Of a stretch of DNA of 64,000 nucleotides, positions 44,513-53,718 are shown in pieces (the stretch's first letter is position 1; each line of letters opens with the position of its first letter). The position numbers and the translations under genes were made by a program. Origin of the DNA: Burkholderiaceae bacterium. Lineage in GTDB: Bacteria > Pseudomonadota > Gammaproteobacteria > Burkholderiales > Burkholderiaceae_B. The DNA lies in assembly GCA_004322135.1 (NCBI GenBank), contig SCSG01000045.1, forward strand, positions 1 to 64,000, written 5' to 3'. The notes under the pieces were generated by a model, which was given only the letters and a program-made list of their open reading frames with translations, did not search any database and was not told the DNA's origin.

Positions 44513-44568
44513 TCGAAAACCTTCATGTAAATCGTAGACGCTGTCGTCAGCCGATCGACGTTACAGCG

Positions 44569-46032
44569 CTACATGGCGATCCAAACGTTTTTGGTGCGAG
44601 AAAATTCTTCCAGCCCCTGGCGGCCACCTGTGCGCCCGTGCCCGCTTTGCTTTACTCCGCCAAACGGTATCGTCGAACAAAAGCAGAAGCCGTTGATCCA
44701 AACATTGCCCGCTTCCAGATCGCTGGCAACTTGGTGGGCTCGCTTCAGGTCACGCGTATGAACATAGGCGGCAAGGCCGAACTTTGTATCATTGGCCAGA
44801 GCAATTGCTTCTTCCTGAGTCTGGAACGGCATTGTGGCCAGGACGGGTCCGAAGATCTCGGTCTGCGCCAGGGCGCCGCGGTTATCCACGTCGGCAAACA
44901 GGGTTGGCTGAATGAAATAGCCCTCGGCGAGGTCGCCGTTCAGGCGCTGCCCTCCCGTGACCAGCTTCCCCGCCTTGGTCGATTGCGCCGACTTGATGAC
45001 GCCCAGGATTCTTTCGCAAGCGGCAGCGCTGACGACTGGTCCCATCTGTGTATCGCTGCCCAGGGGATCGCCCAGAATCGTCGCGGACAACAAGTTCGAG
45101 CACCGGCTTACGAACTCTTCATAGATGGAGGACTCGACAATGATGCGCGTTCCAAGCAGGCAGCCCTGCCCGGAGATCGATGTCGCTCCGGACACCGCGT
45201 TCTGCACCGCTGCATCGATATCGCAGTCGGCAAACACCAGCCGCGCGGACTTGCCGCCCAATTCCAGGCCGACCGGAGTCAGGTTTTCGATCGCAGCCGC
45301 CAGTATCTTGCGCGCTACCGCCCCGCTACCCGTGAAATGCACTTTGTCGACGCCGGGATGACGGACCAGCGCCTCGCTTGCCAAAGGTGTTGCCGGAGCG
45401 ATATTTATCACCCCGGGTGGAAAGCCCGCTTCCAACAAAAGCTCGCCGAACTTCGCCGATGAGTATGGCGCCAGCTCCGAAGGCTTGACGACCACCGTAT
45501 TGCCGACGGCCAGCGCGGGGGCCAAAGTCGCGCCCAGTATATGCATGGGAGCATTCCATGGAATGATCAGCGCGACCACGCCATAGGGCTCGTACTGGAC
45601 ATAGTCGAACGCCGGAACAGGCCACGACTGATGCACTTCGCCGGTCGTTTTGTCCGCCCAGCCCGCGATATACCTGAACTGGTCCACGGCCGCCCCGAAA
45701 TGCAGCCGCGCCTTGCTCAATGCCGCGCCGTTCTCGACGGTACCGATGCGCGCCAGATCCTCGGCGTTCTTTTCCAGTAGCTCGGAAAAACGCCACAGCA
45801 GGTCTCGCCGCTTGCCCGCCGACATGCGTTTCCAGGAAGGCAAGGCCTTGCGGGCGCATTGCACGGCCTGGCCGATTTCGTCGACACCGGCCATGGCCAC
45901 ATCCAGGGTGGGCCGACCGGTCGCTGGGTAGATGTGCTGGTATTGTCCGCCGCTGGAGTCGCGGCGCCAGCGCTCCCCGATAAGCAGGCCCGCATTAGGC
46001 AGAATATCGACGGGAGGGGGGGTGATTGCCAT
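44569..46032 (-). CDS. Aldehyde dehydrogenase, NAD(P)-dependent
   Basis: This 487-residue enzyme carries IPWNAPMHILG, the base Glu in GLELGGKSAR and the nucleophile Cys in SGQGCLLGTR. It follows the Rieske gene and precedes the GMC gene on the minus strand, so it probably finishes oxidation of the aldehyde made by that partner. It differs clearly from the paralogue at 36436. Confidence 0.88.
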   Translation of the reverse strand: MAITPPPVDILPNAGLLIGERWRRDSSGGQYQHIYPATGRPTLDVAMAGVDEIGQAVQCARKALPSWKRMSAGKRRDLLWRFSELLEKNAEDLARIGTVENGAALSKARLHFGAAVDQFRYIAGWADKTTGEVHQSWPVPAFDYVQYEPYGVVALIIPWNAPMHILGATLAPALAVGNTVVVKPSELAPYSSAKFGELLLEAGFPPGVINIAPATPLASEALVRHPGVDKVHFTGSGAVARKILAAAIENLTPVGLELGGKSARLVFADCDIDAAVQNAVSGATSISGQGCLLGTRIIVESSIYEEFVSRCSNLLSATILGDPLGSDTQMGPVVSAAACERILGVIKSAQSTKAGKLVTGGQRLNGDLAEGYFIQPTLFADVDNRGALAQTEIFGPVLATMPFQTQEEAIALANDTKFGLAAYVHTRDLKRAHQVASDLEAGNVWINGFCFCSTIPFGGVKQSGHGRTGGRQGLEEFSRTKNVWIAM

Positions 46033-46073
46033 AATGTCTCTCTAATAACCAATTTTTTAAATTGCAAACGCGT

Positions 46074-46097
46074 GCACCACCCATGCATGGGTGGTGC
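46074..46097. promoter_or_regulatory. Perfect 24-bp palindrome between two operon genes
   Basis: GCACCACCCATG is followed immediately by its exact complement, giving a 24-bp perfect palindrome between the Rieske gene (46150-47214) and the aldehyde dehydrogenase gene (44569-46032), both minus strand. It may be a transcription hairpin that reduces read-through or an operator for the downstream pair. No T-run follows directly on the minus strand; a TTTAAAAAA-like stretch starts about 15 bases later. Confidence 0.5.
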
Positions 46098-46149
46098 GGC
46101 GATTCAGCCGGCCCCCTCACAATATGGCGGGCGCGGCGGCTCGTCCAGT

Positions 46150-47214
46150 TCAGGCGCTCACCGCCGCATCGCGTTTCGCCAGCTTCTTTTCGTTGGCCAG
46201 GCGCTCATCCAGATGCTGGTGATACAAAATGCGCGCCTCGTCGGACCGTATATCCACAAAATTTTCGTCGGGAAATTCGGTGGCGATCGCCTGCTGGTTT
46301 TCGCAAAACACCTTGTCTTCGAGCAAGGTGGGATATACCTGGTCGTATACAAGGTCGGTATTCGCCGGGTCATCTTGTCCAAAGCCGTTGGAAACCGAAA
46401 AAAAGTAATGGCAGCTCGTCTCCGTTTCGGGCACTATGCAATGTAACACGCGCATGCCGAATCCTCCTTCGCGATTGCCCGTTTCACGAGGCCTCTGCGA
46501 TGTATCGACGCCACCTGTGAATTGAATGATCACGGACGGAGTAAGTAGCTCCTCTTCCTGCCATCGATCGATTTTCCCCGGAAAATCAATTGCCTTGGCG
46601 TAGGTCGGCGGGGGCACGCTGTCTAGCAGCCAGCGGGAATACTTAACACCCCTCGGCATCCGCTCGGTCTTCATGACGGCCTTGGAATGGACGTTCGTCG
46701 GCGTGCCGCCACCTATGGTCTTGGTATGCACATACGGCAAATGCGTCAAGTCCATGATGTTGTCTATCAACATCTCGTAGTTGCATTTGACGGGGATAAG
46801 CCCTTCCCTGTGCGGCCAATTCTTTACATCGCCATGGTAAGGGTAGTCGACGATCAGCGACAGATCGGCCTCGTCCGGATTCCCCATCCAGACCCAGACT
46901 ATGGAATCTCTCTCGTGCACGGCATAGTAGTGCACCACGGCCTTGGCCGGTATGCGGTCCTGGCCGGGAATATGCACGCACTGGCCCTTTGCATCGAACA
47001 CTATCCCGTGATAGCCGCACTGGATGCCTTCTTCTATGACCTTGCCAAGAGACAGCGCCACGCCACGGTGGCAACATCGATCCTGCAAAGCCGCCAGGCT
47101 TCCTGCGGCGTCGCGATACAAGACCATGGGCTCATTGCATATCCTTCGGGCCACAGGTGCGCTGCCGACCTCCGCTGCCCAGGCGGCCATATACCAATCA
47201 TTCTTTAAGAACAT
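46150..47214 (-). CDS. Rieske non-heme iron oxygenase (VanA-like)
   Basis: This 354-residue alpha-only oxygenase is homologous to that at 21249. The Rieske site is in CCHRGVAL and CGYHGIVF and the iron site in MDLTHLPYVHTK near residue 155. Such enzymes remove O-methyl groups or hydroxylate aromatic acids using an external reductase, which is absent here. It heads the minus-strand Rieske/ALDH/GMC operon. Confidence 0.9.
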   Translation of the reverse strand: MFLKNDWYMAAWAAEVGSAPVARRICNEPMVLYRDAAGSLAALQDRCCHRGVALSLGKVIEEGIQCGYHGIVFDAKGQCVHIPGQDRIPAKAVVHYYAVHERDSIVWVWMGNPDEADLSLIVDYPYHGDVKNWPHREGLIPVKCNYEMLIDNIMDLTHLPYVHTKTIGGGTPTNVHSKAVMKTERMPRGVKYSRWLLDSVPPPTYAKAIDFPGKIDRWQEEELLTPSVIIQFTGGVDTSQRPRETGNREGGFGMRVLHCIVPETETSCHYFFSVSNGFGQDDPANTDLVYDQVYPTLLEDKVFCENQQAIATEFPDENFVDIRSDEARILYHQHLDERLANEKKLAKRDAAVSA

Positions 47215-47280
47215 CCCAGTCTCCTTATATTTATTACGAATCAGGATTTCATCCAGAACTGCTCGCGTTGTAAGTTACTA

Positions 47281-47565
47281 CTACGCAGCAGGCTCGTCGA
47301 AGATCGGTTCGTTATGCCTACATGCCGCTTCCTTATGCTTGCTTGCCACCCAACCATAATGGGCCCGCATATTTCCATAACGATGCATCCCTTTGTGTCC
47401 GAGGTTGCGCATACGATTCTTTAAAAGCGATTCCGTAGCCATGCTGCATAGCGGCATGCGGGTCTGTCGAGACGCGCCGGGAAAATGCAGCCCTCGGTCT
47501 TCTGCTCCCTCAATACGCACTATGGCCGGGCCATAACTCACGGGTCTACCGCGATAACCAAACAT
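47281..47565 (-). CDS. Hypothetical 94-residue protein
   Basis: An open frame with ATG at 47565 and a weak purine-rich ribosome site (AGAGAAAGA) lies upstream of the Rieske gene on the same strand, 66 bases away. The protein is basic and rich in His, Cys and Met (LKNRMRNLGHKGMHRYGN; HKEAACRHNEPIFDE). No family is recognised. It may be a real small gene of the operon or a chance frame; the region otherwise holds only the divergent promoters of this operon and the 47627 operon. Confidence 0.4.
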   Translation of the reverse strand: MFGYRGRPVSYGPAIVRIEGAEDRGLHFPGASRQTRMPLCSMATESLLKNRMRNLGHKGMHRYGNMRAHYGWVASKHKEAACRHNEPIFDEPAA

Positions 47566-47626
47566 TCTTTCTCTTTGATTAGCTCAAACCCTATGATGGT
47601 CGTTGACCAACTTCCAGGGTAGAAAG

Positions 47627-48244
47627 GTGGACAGCACGGTAGAGAAAGGCAAACTCAAGGTCGAGTTTTACTTCGATTTCATGAGTCCGTATGCGTATTT
47701 GGCACATCACAGGTTGCAGGCGTTAGCGGTGAGATACGGCTTCGAGGTGGACTATCGGCCTATTGACCTGATGCGGGCGAAAATTGCCGTGGGCAATACC
47801 GGGCCTGGGAATCGTGCGATACCGATAAAGCATAAGTATTTGCGACTGGATTTGCGGCGATGGGCAAATCGCTATGGCGTGCCATTTGTCCCGCCGTCTG
47901 GATATGGATCGCAAAGGCTCAATTGCGGAACTTTCTTTGCTTTGGATTTGCGGGTTGCCCAGTCATATGTCTGTGCGGCGTGGCCGCTGGTATGGGGGGA
48001 TGGCGGGGATATGAACGATGACGCACTGCTTGCGCAGGTTGCGCTGTCAATGGGTTGGTGCCCGGAGGAGTTTTTGGAGTACGTCTCCAGTGATATGGCC
48101 ATTGAGCGTCTTCGAGCGATGAACGAGGATGCCTTGAAGAAAGGAGTTTTTGGCGTGCCTACGATGTGCATCGGAAGCGAAATGTGGTGGGGGAATGACA
48201 GGCTTCACTTTCTTGAAGATTACTTAAAAGGGATTGAACAATGA
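47627..48244 (+). CDS. nahD: 2-hydroxychromene-2-carboxylate isomerase (NahD-like)
   Basis: This protein of about 205 residues has the DsbA/kappa-GST fold of HCCA isomerases, which use glutathione to open the chromene formed after cleavage of dihydroxynaphthalene-type diols. The catalytic serine motif is near the start ([13 protein letters not shown]), and the C-terminal [20 protein letters not shown] is typical. No ATG is suitable; GTG at 47627 follows AGGG by six bases, and TTG at 47603 is the alternative. It overlaps the next gene by four bases. The pairing with nahE below is the classical order of naphthalene/phenanthrene upper pathways. Confidence 0.87.
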   Translation: MDSTVEKGKLKVEFYFDFMSPYAYLAHHRLQALAVRYGFEVDYRPIDLMRAKIAVGNTGPGNRAIPIKHKYLRLDLRRWANRYGVPFVPPSGYGSQRLNCGTFFALDLRVAQSYVCAAWPLVWGDGGDMNDDALLAQVALSMGWCPEEFLEYVSSDMAIERLRAMNEDALKKGVFGVPTMCIGSEMWWGNDRLHFLEDYLKGIEQ

Positions 48245-49254
48245 CGCGCAAAAGAAGTCGCTTAACCGCTGCCGACATTCAAGGCGCGTGGGTCATCATG
48301 CCTACACCGTCGAAAGAATCGGCATCCGACTGGCGTTCAGAGTCCACTGTGGATATCGATGAGGCGGTTCGCGCTGTGGAAGGGCTAGTCGCTGCTGGCG
48401 TTGATGGGATCTTGAGTTTGGGTACTTTCGGCGAAGGAGCTACGCTCACGTGGGACGAAAAGCGTGAATTCATGGGGGCCATGGTTGAGACAGTACGAGG
48501 GCGGGTGCCTTTTTTTGGGGGTACCACCACCTTGAATACACGAGATACTGTACGCCAGACGAAGGAGGCATACGATTTGGGAGTGGATGGCACCATGCTT
48601 GGCCTGCCTATGTGGTGCAAGATGGAGACGCCAGCGGCTGTGCAGTTCTTTCGAGATGTCGCACAGGCTGTACCCGAAATGGCGATCTGTATTTATGCCA
48701 ATGTTGAGGCGTTCAAGTTCGAATATCCACGCGCTTTCTGGGCACAGGTATCTGAAATCCCTCAAGTGGTGTGTGCCAAGTATTTGACGATTGCGTCGTT
48801 ATTTACAGACTTGAAGTTGACAAAGGGACGAGTCCGATTTCTGACTACGGACGGCGATCACTATGCGGCCGCGCGCATAGATCCGGAGCAATGTACTGCA
48901 TTCTGGAGTAGCGGTGGCTCGTGCGGACCTTCCGTCACTGTGCGGTTGCGCGACGAGGTGCGTAGAGCAAAGCAAAACGACGATTGGGCCGTGGCAAAGC
49001 ACATTACAGATGAAGTACGGGCCGCGATTGCACCAATGTTTCCCCGAGGCGATATCAAGGAATTCTATAAGTACAACATTGCTATAGAAAAAGCGCGTAT
49101 CGACGCTGCTGGCTGGATGCGAGCAGGGCCGTGCAGACCTCCTTACCAGCTAACTCCCCCCGAATACCTTGAAGGCGCACGGCGTGCGGGCGAGTCATGG
49201 GCTGAGCTGGCTGTGACGTATGGCGAGGAAAGAAATGAGCATACACATGGTTGA
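48241..49254 (+). CDS. nahE: trans-o-hydroxybenzylidenepyruvate hydratase-aldolase (NahE-like)
   Basis: This 337-residue DapA-superfamily aldolase closely follows Pseudomonas Nah[21 protein letters not shown] at the N-terminus, [20 protein letters not shown], the catalytic tyrosine in [10 protein letters not shown], the Schiff-base lysine in [21 protein letters not shown] and the C-terminal [15 protein letters not shown]. It hydrates and splits an aromatic benzylidenepyruvate into an aromatic aldehyde and pyruvate. Strong similarity over the whole length makes the reaction type fairly sure; the ring substituents of the substrate remain open. Confidence 0.93.
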   Translation: MTRKRSRLTAADIQGAWVIMPTPSKESASDWRSESTVDIDEAVRAVEGLVAAGVDGILSLGTFGEGATLTWDEKREFMGAMVETVRGRVPFFGGTTTLNTRDTVRQTKEAYDLGVDGTMLGLPMWCKMETPAAVQFFRDVAQAVPEMAICIYANVEAFKFEYPRAFWAQVSEIPQVVCAKYLTIASLFTDLKLTKGRVRFLTTDGDHYAAARIDPEQCTAFWSSGGSCGPSVTVRLRDEVRRAKQNDDWAVAKHITDEVRAAIAPMFPRGDIKEFYKYNIAIEKARIDAAGWMRAGPCRPPYQLTPPEYLEGARRAGESWAELAVTYGEERNEHTHG

Positions 49255-49492
49255 AAAGGCTCTTTTTGATATAGCTGCGAACACCCAGAACGTGCGGGCA
49301 TACCGGGGTGGGCCAGTGGACTACTTGAAGGCCTATAGGTTGGAGGCCGATGAGGTCGGGATGATAGAACAGATGGACGTTCGTGAGATGATAAACCGTG
49401 GTGTGAACCCTATGCTTGTAATGCGCGTATTTTCAGCTATTGAGGGTCGCGAGAAGATGCCCGAATATATGCGGCGGCTTCGGGAGGACTGA
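49235..49492 (+). CDS. Extradiol dioxygenase alpha subunit (LigA-like)
   Basis: This small 85-residue protein matches the protocatechuate 4,5-dioxygenase alpha subunit, which closes the active site of the beta subunit ([38 protein letters not shown]). The start at 49235 has AGGAAAG upstream and lies inside the end of nahE. It ends one base before the beta-subunit start. Confidence 0.85.
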   Translation: MSIHMVEKALFDIAANTQNVRAYRGGPVDYLKAYRLEADEVGMIEQMDVREMINRGVNPMLVMRVFSAIEGREKMPEYMRRLRED

Positions 49493-49493
49493 C

Positions 49494-50318
49494 ATGGCCT
49501 GTATCGTAGGAGGCTTTTGCCTGCCTCATGTCCCCTTGATAGCTGGTGCACCGGACGCGGTGCCGGTGGAAAAAGCGAAGAGGGTGCATGCTGGCTTTAC
49601 TCATATCCGGAATTCGATAGAGCGACTGAATGCGGACGCGGTCATCGTCGTTGGGGATGACCATTGCGCTATGTTCAATCCCTCGTGCCAGCCCAGCATT
49701 CTCATAGGGATAGGGGATCTTGAGGGGCCGATTGAATCGTGGCTGCATATTCCACGCGAGCCTGTGCCGAACCATAGTGAGCTCGCGGAACATATCATGT
49801 CTTTCGGCTTCGAGAGCGGCTTCGACTGGGGTGTGGCCAAAACATTGGCGCTTGATCATTCGACCGTTATTCCGATTCATTTTGCTGTTCCGAAAGGATT
49901 GCCAGTCGTTCCAATATACATATCCAGTGGTATGGAGCCGTTTATCCGCGGTAAACGCTGCAAGCAGTTGGGTGAGATGCTTGGACGTGCGGTTTCGGCG
50001 TGGCCGGGAGCTGAACGAATCGTCATTCTTGGGACTGGAGGTATCAGTCATTGGGTTGGCATGGCCGATATGGGATCTGTGAATGAGGAATTCGACAGGC
50101 GGATACTCGGTTTAGTGAACAATAACGATGTGGATGCCCTGGTGTCCCTGACTGATCGCGAAATTATCGATCATGCGGGTAATGGAGCTTTGGAAGTGCG
50201 CAACTGGATAGTCGCTATGGCGGCCCTGCCGCAGGCCATACCGCGCCTTATTCTATACGAGCCTGTCGTGGAATGGATTACGGGCTTAGGCTTCGTGGAA
50301 TTGGAGGTCGCGGCATGA
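49494..50318 (+). CDS. Type II extradiol dioxygenase catalytic subunit (LigB-like)
   Basis: This 274-residue ring-cleavage enzyme belongs to the LigB superfamily. Fe(II) ligands are visible as His12 (CLPHVPL) and His58 (GDDHCAMF), a catalytic His is in GTGGISHWVG, and the C-terminal acidic segment is YEPVVEWITG. With LigA-like and nahD/nahE neighbours it should cleave the diol whose product the hydratase-aldolase later splits. Classical naphthalene pathways use a type I enzyme (NahC) here. It overlaps the SDR gene by four bases. Confidence 0.9.
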   Translation: MACIVGGFCLPHVPLIAGAPDAVPVEKAKRVHAGFTHIRNSIERLNADAVIVVGDDHCAMFNPSCQPSILIGIGDLEGPIESWLHIPREPVPNHSELAEHIMSFGFESGFDWGVAKTLALDHSTVIPIHFAVPKGLPVVPIYISSGMEPFIRGKRCKQLGEMLGRAVSAWPGAERIVILGTGGISHWVGMADMGSVNEEFDRRILGLVNNNDVDALVSLTDREIIDHAGNGALEVRNWIVAMAALPQAIPRLILYEPVVEWITGLGFVELEVAA

Positions 50319-51097
50319 CCGATTTCGCCGGAAAAGGCGCGCTGGTTACGGGTGCTGGATCGGGGATAGGCAAAGCCATAGCTTTGGGTTTTGCTCACCA
50401 TGGCGGTATTCCTTTAGTTACGGATCGCGACGAAAGCTTGGCCAGAGAAGTTGTTGCAGAAATAGTTGCGGCGGGTGGACGAGCGGATGCTATGGGCTTG
50501 GACGTGCGCGACACCGATGGAATCTGTGCCGCGGTTGAGGCATCGGTGGAGTTGGCTGGGCGGCTCGATGTTTTATTCAATGTGGCAGGCATCAACATTC
50601 CGAAGAACGTAGAGATGATAAATGAGGACGAGTGGCATTCGGTCATGGACGTCAATGTCACGGCTGTCTATTTGGCGAGCAAGTATTCGATACCGCATAT
50701 GCGTCGGCGCGGTGGAGGAGCAATAGTCAATATTGCGTCTATTGCAGGGATCATGGCCGAGAATCGGTGCAGTGCATATAGCGCCTCGAAGGGTGCCGTG
50801 GTGCTGTTGACTCGCAATATGGCTATGGATTTTGCTGGCGATGGTATACGTGTCAATGCGGTATGTCCTGGCTCTACGCGGACCCCACGCACCGAAGGGT
50901 ATTGGCAGAAATCCCCCATAGGAAAAAGCGAGATGGCCGAGATGTGCCCGATGAAGCGTTCAGCCGAGCCCGAGGAAATTGCCAGGCCCGCTTTGTTTCT
51001 CGCTAGTGCCGATGCTTCCTATATTACGGGCGCTGTATTGGCTGTGGATGGGGGTATGACGGCAGGTTTTGTTGTTCCCACTTTCGAACGCATGTAA
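50315..51097 (+). CDS. Short-chain dehydrogenase/reductase, possibly cis-dihydrodiol dehydrogenase
   Basis: This 260-residue SDR has the cofactor motif VTGAGSGIGKA, NVAGINIP, the catalytic Ser-Tyr-Lys (IASIAGIM; YSASKGA) and the C-terminal DGGMTAGF. In this operon it would make a catechol from a cis-dihydrodiol or oxidise a side-chain alcohol. Its start is coupled to ligB. The subfamily does not decide between these roles. Confidence 0.85.
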   Translation: MTDFAGKGALVTGAGSGIGKAIALGFAHHGGIPLVTDRDESLAREVVAEIVAAGGRADAMGLDVRDTDGICAAVEASVELAGRLDVLFNVAGINIPKNVEMINEDEWHSVMDVNVTAVYLASKYSIPHMRRRGGGAIVNIASIAGIMAENRCSAYSASKGAVVLLTRNMAMDFAGDGIRVNAVCPGSTRTPRTEGYWQKSPIGKSEMAEMCPMKRSAEPEEIARPALFLASADASYITGAVLAVDGGMTAGFVVPTFERM

Positions 51098-51295
51098 TTA
51101 CGGAACCGTTGACCGGCGTGGGGTGCCGACCGGATTTGCTGGTTGCGTTTCGTCATCGTCTGGATGGCTTGGGTACTTTCGTCCCGCTTCGGGACATAGG
51201 GTGCGGATGCGATTGCGGGCAAACTTCGCGTGTGCCGGGTGTGGCGATGCCGCTTACTTTGGATTTATGAATTCAATAACTGTGTGGAGATAAGG

Positions 51296-52447
51296 ATGAA
51301 ACGTCTGACGTTATTCGCAGGTGTGGTGGCTTTGGCTTTTGGCGTGTGCAGTGCCGCGAATGCTGCGGATATTAAAATAGGATTCATTTCAGCCCTAACG
51401 GGTCCTAATGCCGCGGAAGGCATTCCCTACTTGAAGGCTGCTAAGACTGCAATCGATATGGTCCCGAGAGCTGGCGGCCATACTATTAAACTGATCACGT
51501 TAAATGATAATTCTGATATATCGCAGGACGTGCGTGACGCGCGCAAGCTGATAAGCGATGACAATGTTGACGTCCTGATCAGTGGGTCGAGCGTAGCGGG
51601 AAATTTGGCTGTCATAGCTGTGGGGCGAGAAACGGAGACTCCTCAAATAGTTATGTCTCCTGTACACCTTCCAGAGGAAAGGAGGGGTTGGACTTTCTCG
51701 GTGTCGCAACCAGCCTCGATGATGTTGAAGGGGGTCGTCGATGAAATGAGGCGCGCTGGCGTACATACGGTGGGCTTCATAGGATTCTCCGATGCATGGG
51801 GTGATCTTGCTTATTCAGAACTGGTAAAGAATGCCGCGGCCGACGGCCTGAAAGTGGTTGCCAACGAGCGGTATGCACGTAGCGACGTATCGGTGACTGG
51901 GCAAGTGTTGAAGGTGATGGCGGCACACCCCGACGCTGTAATTACCGGCACTGTGGGATCTGCCGCGGCGTTGCCGTATGTTGAGTTGGCGGCACGTGGC
52001 TATCGCGGGAAAATCTATGGTACGCACGGGAATGTCAATGCCGATTTTGTCCGTTTGGCTGGCAAATCGATTAATGGGCTGGTTGTGCCGGCTCCGCCTG
52101 GGGTGGTGGCCGAGCAGTTGCCCGAGAATAACCCCATACGTAAAGTGGCGCTGGCCTTTCAGCACAAATATAAGGAGGTTAACGGCGAGCCAGTGCGAGA
52201 CACCTTTGCGATGCAATCGCAGGACGCGTGGCTGCTGATCGCCAATGCCGCATCCCGTGTTCCCGCCAGCCTGCAACCCGGAACAAAGGCTTATAGGGTG
52301 GCGTTGCGAGATGCGCTTGCAACGACTCGTAATGTTGTGGGGACGCTGGGGGTGTACGACTTTAAGCCGGGCGAAGTGTATGGGGTGGATACCAGAGCGC
52401 GGGTTATCGTGAAGCTTGAAAATGGCTCCTGGGAGCTGCAGCATTGA
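51296..52447 (+). CDS. Liv-type solute-binding protein, orphan
   Basis: This 383-residue periplasmic protein has a signal peptide (MKRLTLFAGVVALAFGVCSA, cleavage near ANAAD) and the type I periplasmic-binding fold (KIGFISALTGPNAAEGIPYL; VVANERYARSDVSVTGQVLK). The start at 51296 follows GGAGATAAGG. No permease or ATPase gene adjoins it; a Liv importer from elsewhere, possibly one of the two in this window, would be needed. It lies 198 bases behind the SDR gene in the same direction; that gap shows nothing recognisable. Confidence 0.87.
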   Translation: MKRLTLFAGVVALAFGVCSAANAADIKIGFISALTGPNAAEGIPYLKAAKTAIDMVPRAGGHTIKLITLNDNSDISQDVRDARKLISDDNVDVLISGSSVAGNLAVIAVGRETETPQIVMSPVHLPEERRGWTFSVSQPASMMLKGVVDEMRRAGVHTVGFIGFSDAWGDLAYSELVKNAAADGLKVVANERYARSDVSVTGQVLKVMAAHPDAVITGTVGSAAALPYVELAARGYRGKIYGTHGNVNADFVRLAGKSINGLVVPAPPGVVAEQLPENNPIRKVALAFQHKYKEVNGEPVRDTFAMQSQDAWLLIANAASRVPASLQPGTKAYRVALRDALATTRNVVGTLGVYDFKPGEVYGVDTRARVIVKLENGSWELQH

Positions 52448-52608
52448 GTGTCGCCCGAGCTTGGTTGCGCTTGCCGGCGCAGCCACTGGTTTTGTACGCA
52501 TTCGGCCAAATCGGCCGTGCTATAGTTTTGTCGATTTCAGGGTGGTAGGCCGACAAAGGAGTGGGCCTTTGCGTGTTTCGTTTGTAGGCCATTACGTCGG
52601 GAGTTCTG

Positions 52609-53559
52609 ATGACGTTGACGCAATTGAAGTATTTGGTGGCCATTGTCGAACAGGGGTTCAACATTACGCATGCAGCCGCGGCGCTGTATACGTCGCAGCC
52701 GGGCATTAGCCGGCAGATTCGATTGCTTGAGGAAGAGCTGGGAATCAGTATGCTTGCGCGCAACGGCGGCCGCATCGTTGGCCTTACCGAAGAGGGTAAG
52801 CGAGTAGCGATGTCGGCCAAGCGCATAGTCAACGAGATGAGTAGCCTGAAGCTGATGGGCGAAGAGTTCCTGCAACAGGAATCGGGTAGGTTCGGCATCG
52901 TGACATTGCATTCTTTTGCTTTGTCCACGCTGTTGCCTGCCGTGGTTGGCGTCAGGGAGCGATATCCGGATGTCACGATAGACATCCAGCATGGCTCCGC
53001 CAGTCAGAGCTTTGAACTGTTGCGTGCAGGGGGAGTTGATCTGGCCGTTACCATTGACGAGGCGCCGGCTACGTATGGTTTGGTATCTCTGCTGGTCGGC
53101 AGCATACCGCGTGTGCTTATTCTGCCGCGTGATCATCCTTTGCTCGGTCGCGCTTCCATTGAATTGAAAGATATAGCTGCATATCCGCTTATTTTTCATC
53201 GAAGCCTCGTCAGCAGTGGCTGGTCCGTGATGCGTGCGTTCAAGGCACAAGGGATAGAGGTCAAACCGGTTGTCGAGGTGATGGACTCCAGCATCATCAA
53301 AGTGTATGTGGAGCACGGCGCGGGTATAGCTATTATCTCAGGGGCGGCTTACGATCCTCAAAGAGATAGAGGGTTGTGTTCCGTTGATCTTAGCCATATT
53401 GTTGCTCCGACTCCGCTCACGATAGTACTTGATCCGCTTCGTTATCTCCGTGGCTATGCTTACGATTTCATCGGGATGCTAGCGCCGGAGTGGACGAGAA
53501 AAAAGGTCGATAATGCGATCAAGGATGTGGTTTCTTCCCCAGTGTATCCAGGACACTGA
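52609..53559 (+). CDS. CysB-like LysR-family regulator
   Basis: This 316-residue regulator is of the CysB/Cbl branch: LTQLKYLVAIVEQGFNITHA and YTSQPGISRQIRLLEEEL in the DNA-binding head, and an effector domain with TLHSFALSTLLPAVVGVRER and VYVEHGAGIAIIS. CysB-type proteins sense sulfur or O-acetylserine derivatives, but relatives in catabolic regions control aromatic genes. It stands after the nahD-nahE-lig operon with which it is co-oriented. Confidence 0.9.
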   Translation: MTLTQLKYLVAIVEQGFNITHAAAALYTSQPGISRQIRLLEEELGISMLARNGGRIVGLTEEGKRVAMSAKRIVNEMSSLKLMGEEFLQQESGRFGIVTLHSFALSTLLPAVVGVRERYPDVTIDIQHGSASQSFELLRAGGVDLAVTIDEAPATYGLVSLLVGSIPRVLILPRDHPLLGRASIELKDIAAYPLIFHRSLVSSGWSVMRAFKAQGIEVKPVVEVMDSSIIKVYVEHGAGIAIISGAAYDPQRDRGLCSVDLSHIVAPTPLTIVLDPLRYLRGYAYDFIGMLAPEWTRKKVDNAIKDVVSSPVYPGH

Positions 53560-53587
53560 GCGCGCGGCCCTCAATGTAAGCGTGTTA

Positions 53588-53718
53588 CCTTGGTTCGGGC
53601 GGGCATGGGTATGGCAATCGTGCCCTTTTGCCGCGCCGCCGCCAGTTTGATGGATGACTTCATCAAGGCGTTTGTGGCGGCCGTACCCAGTTTGCCGTTT
53701 GTGGCCCACCAAGAGTGA
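53588..53718 (+). pseudogene. LysR regulator 3' fragment with internal deletion
   Basis: A frame reading AGMGMAIVPF and then CRAAASLMDDFIKAFVAAVP up to a TGA at 53716 matches two separate parts of the LysR protein encoded at 38273-39187 (SAGMGTAIVPS and GRAAASLMDEFIKAFVAAVP), with the residues between them missing. It is therefore the deleted tail of a paralogue, directly after the CysB-like gene, and has no function as a gene. Confidence 0.7.

Noticed and set aside
44513..44568. Possible extra small gene between the GMC and aldehyde dehydrogenase genes
   Set aside because: The gap is only 56 bases and serves as the leader of the GMC gene.
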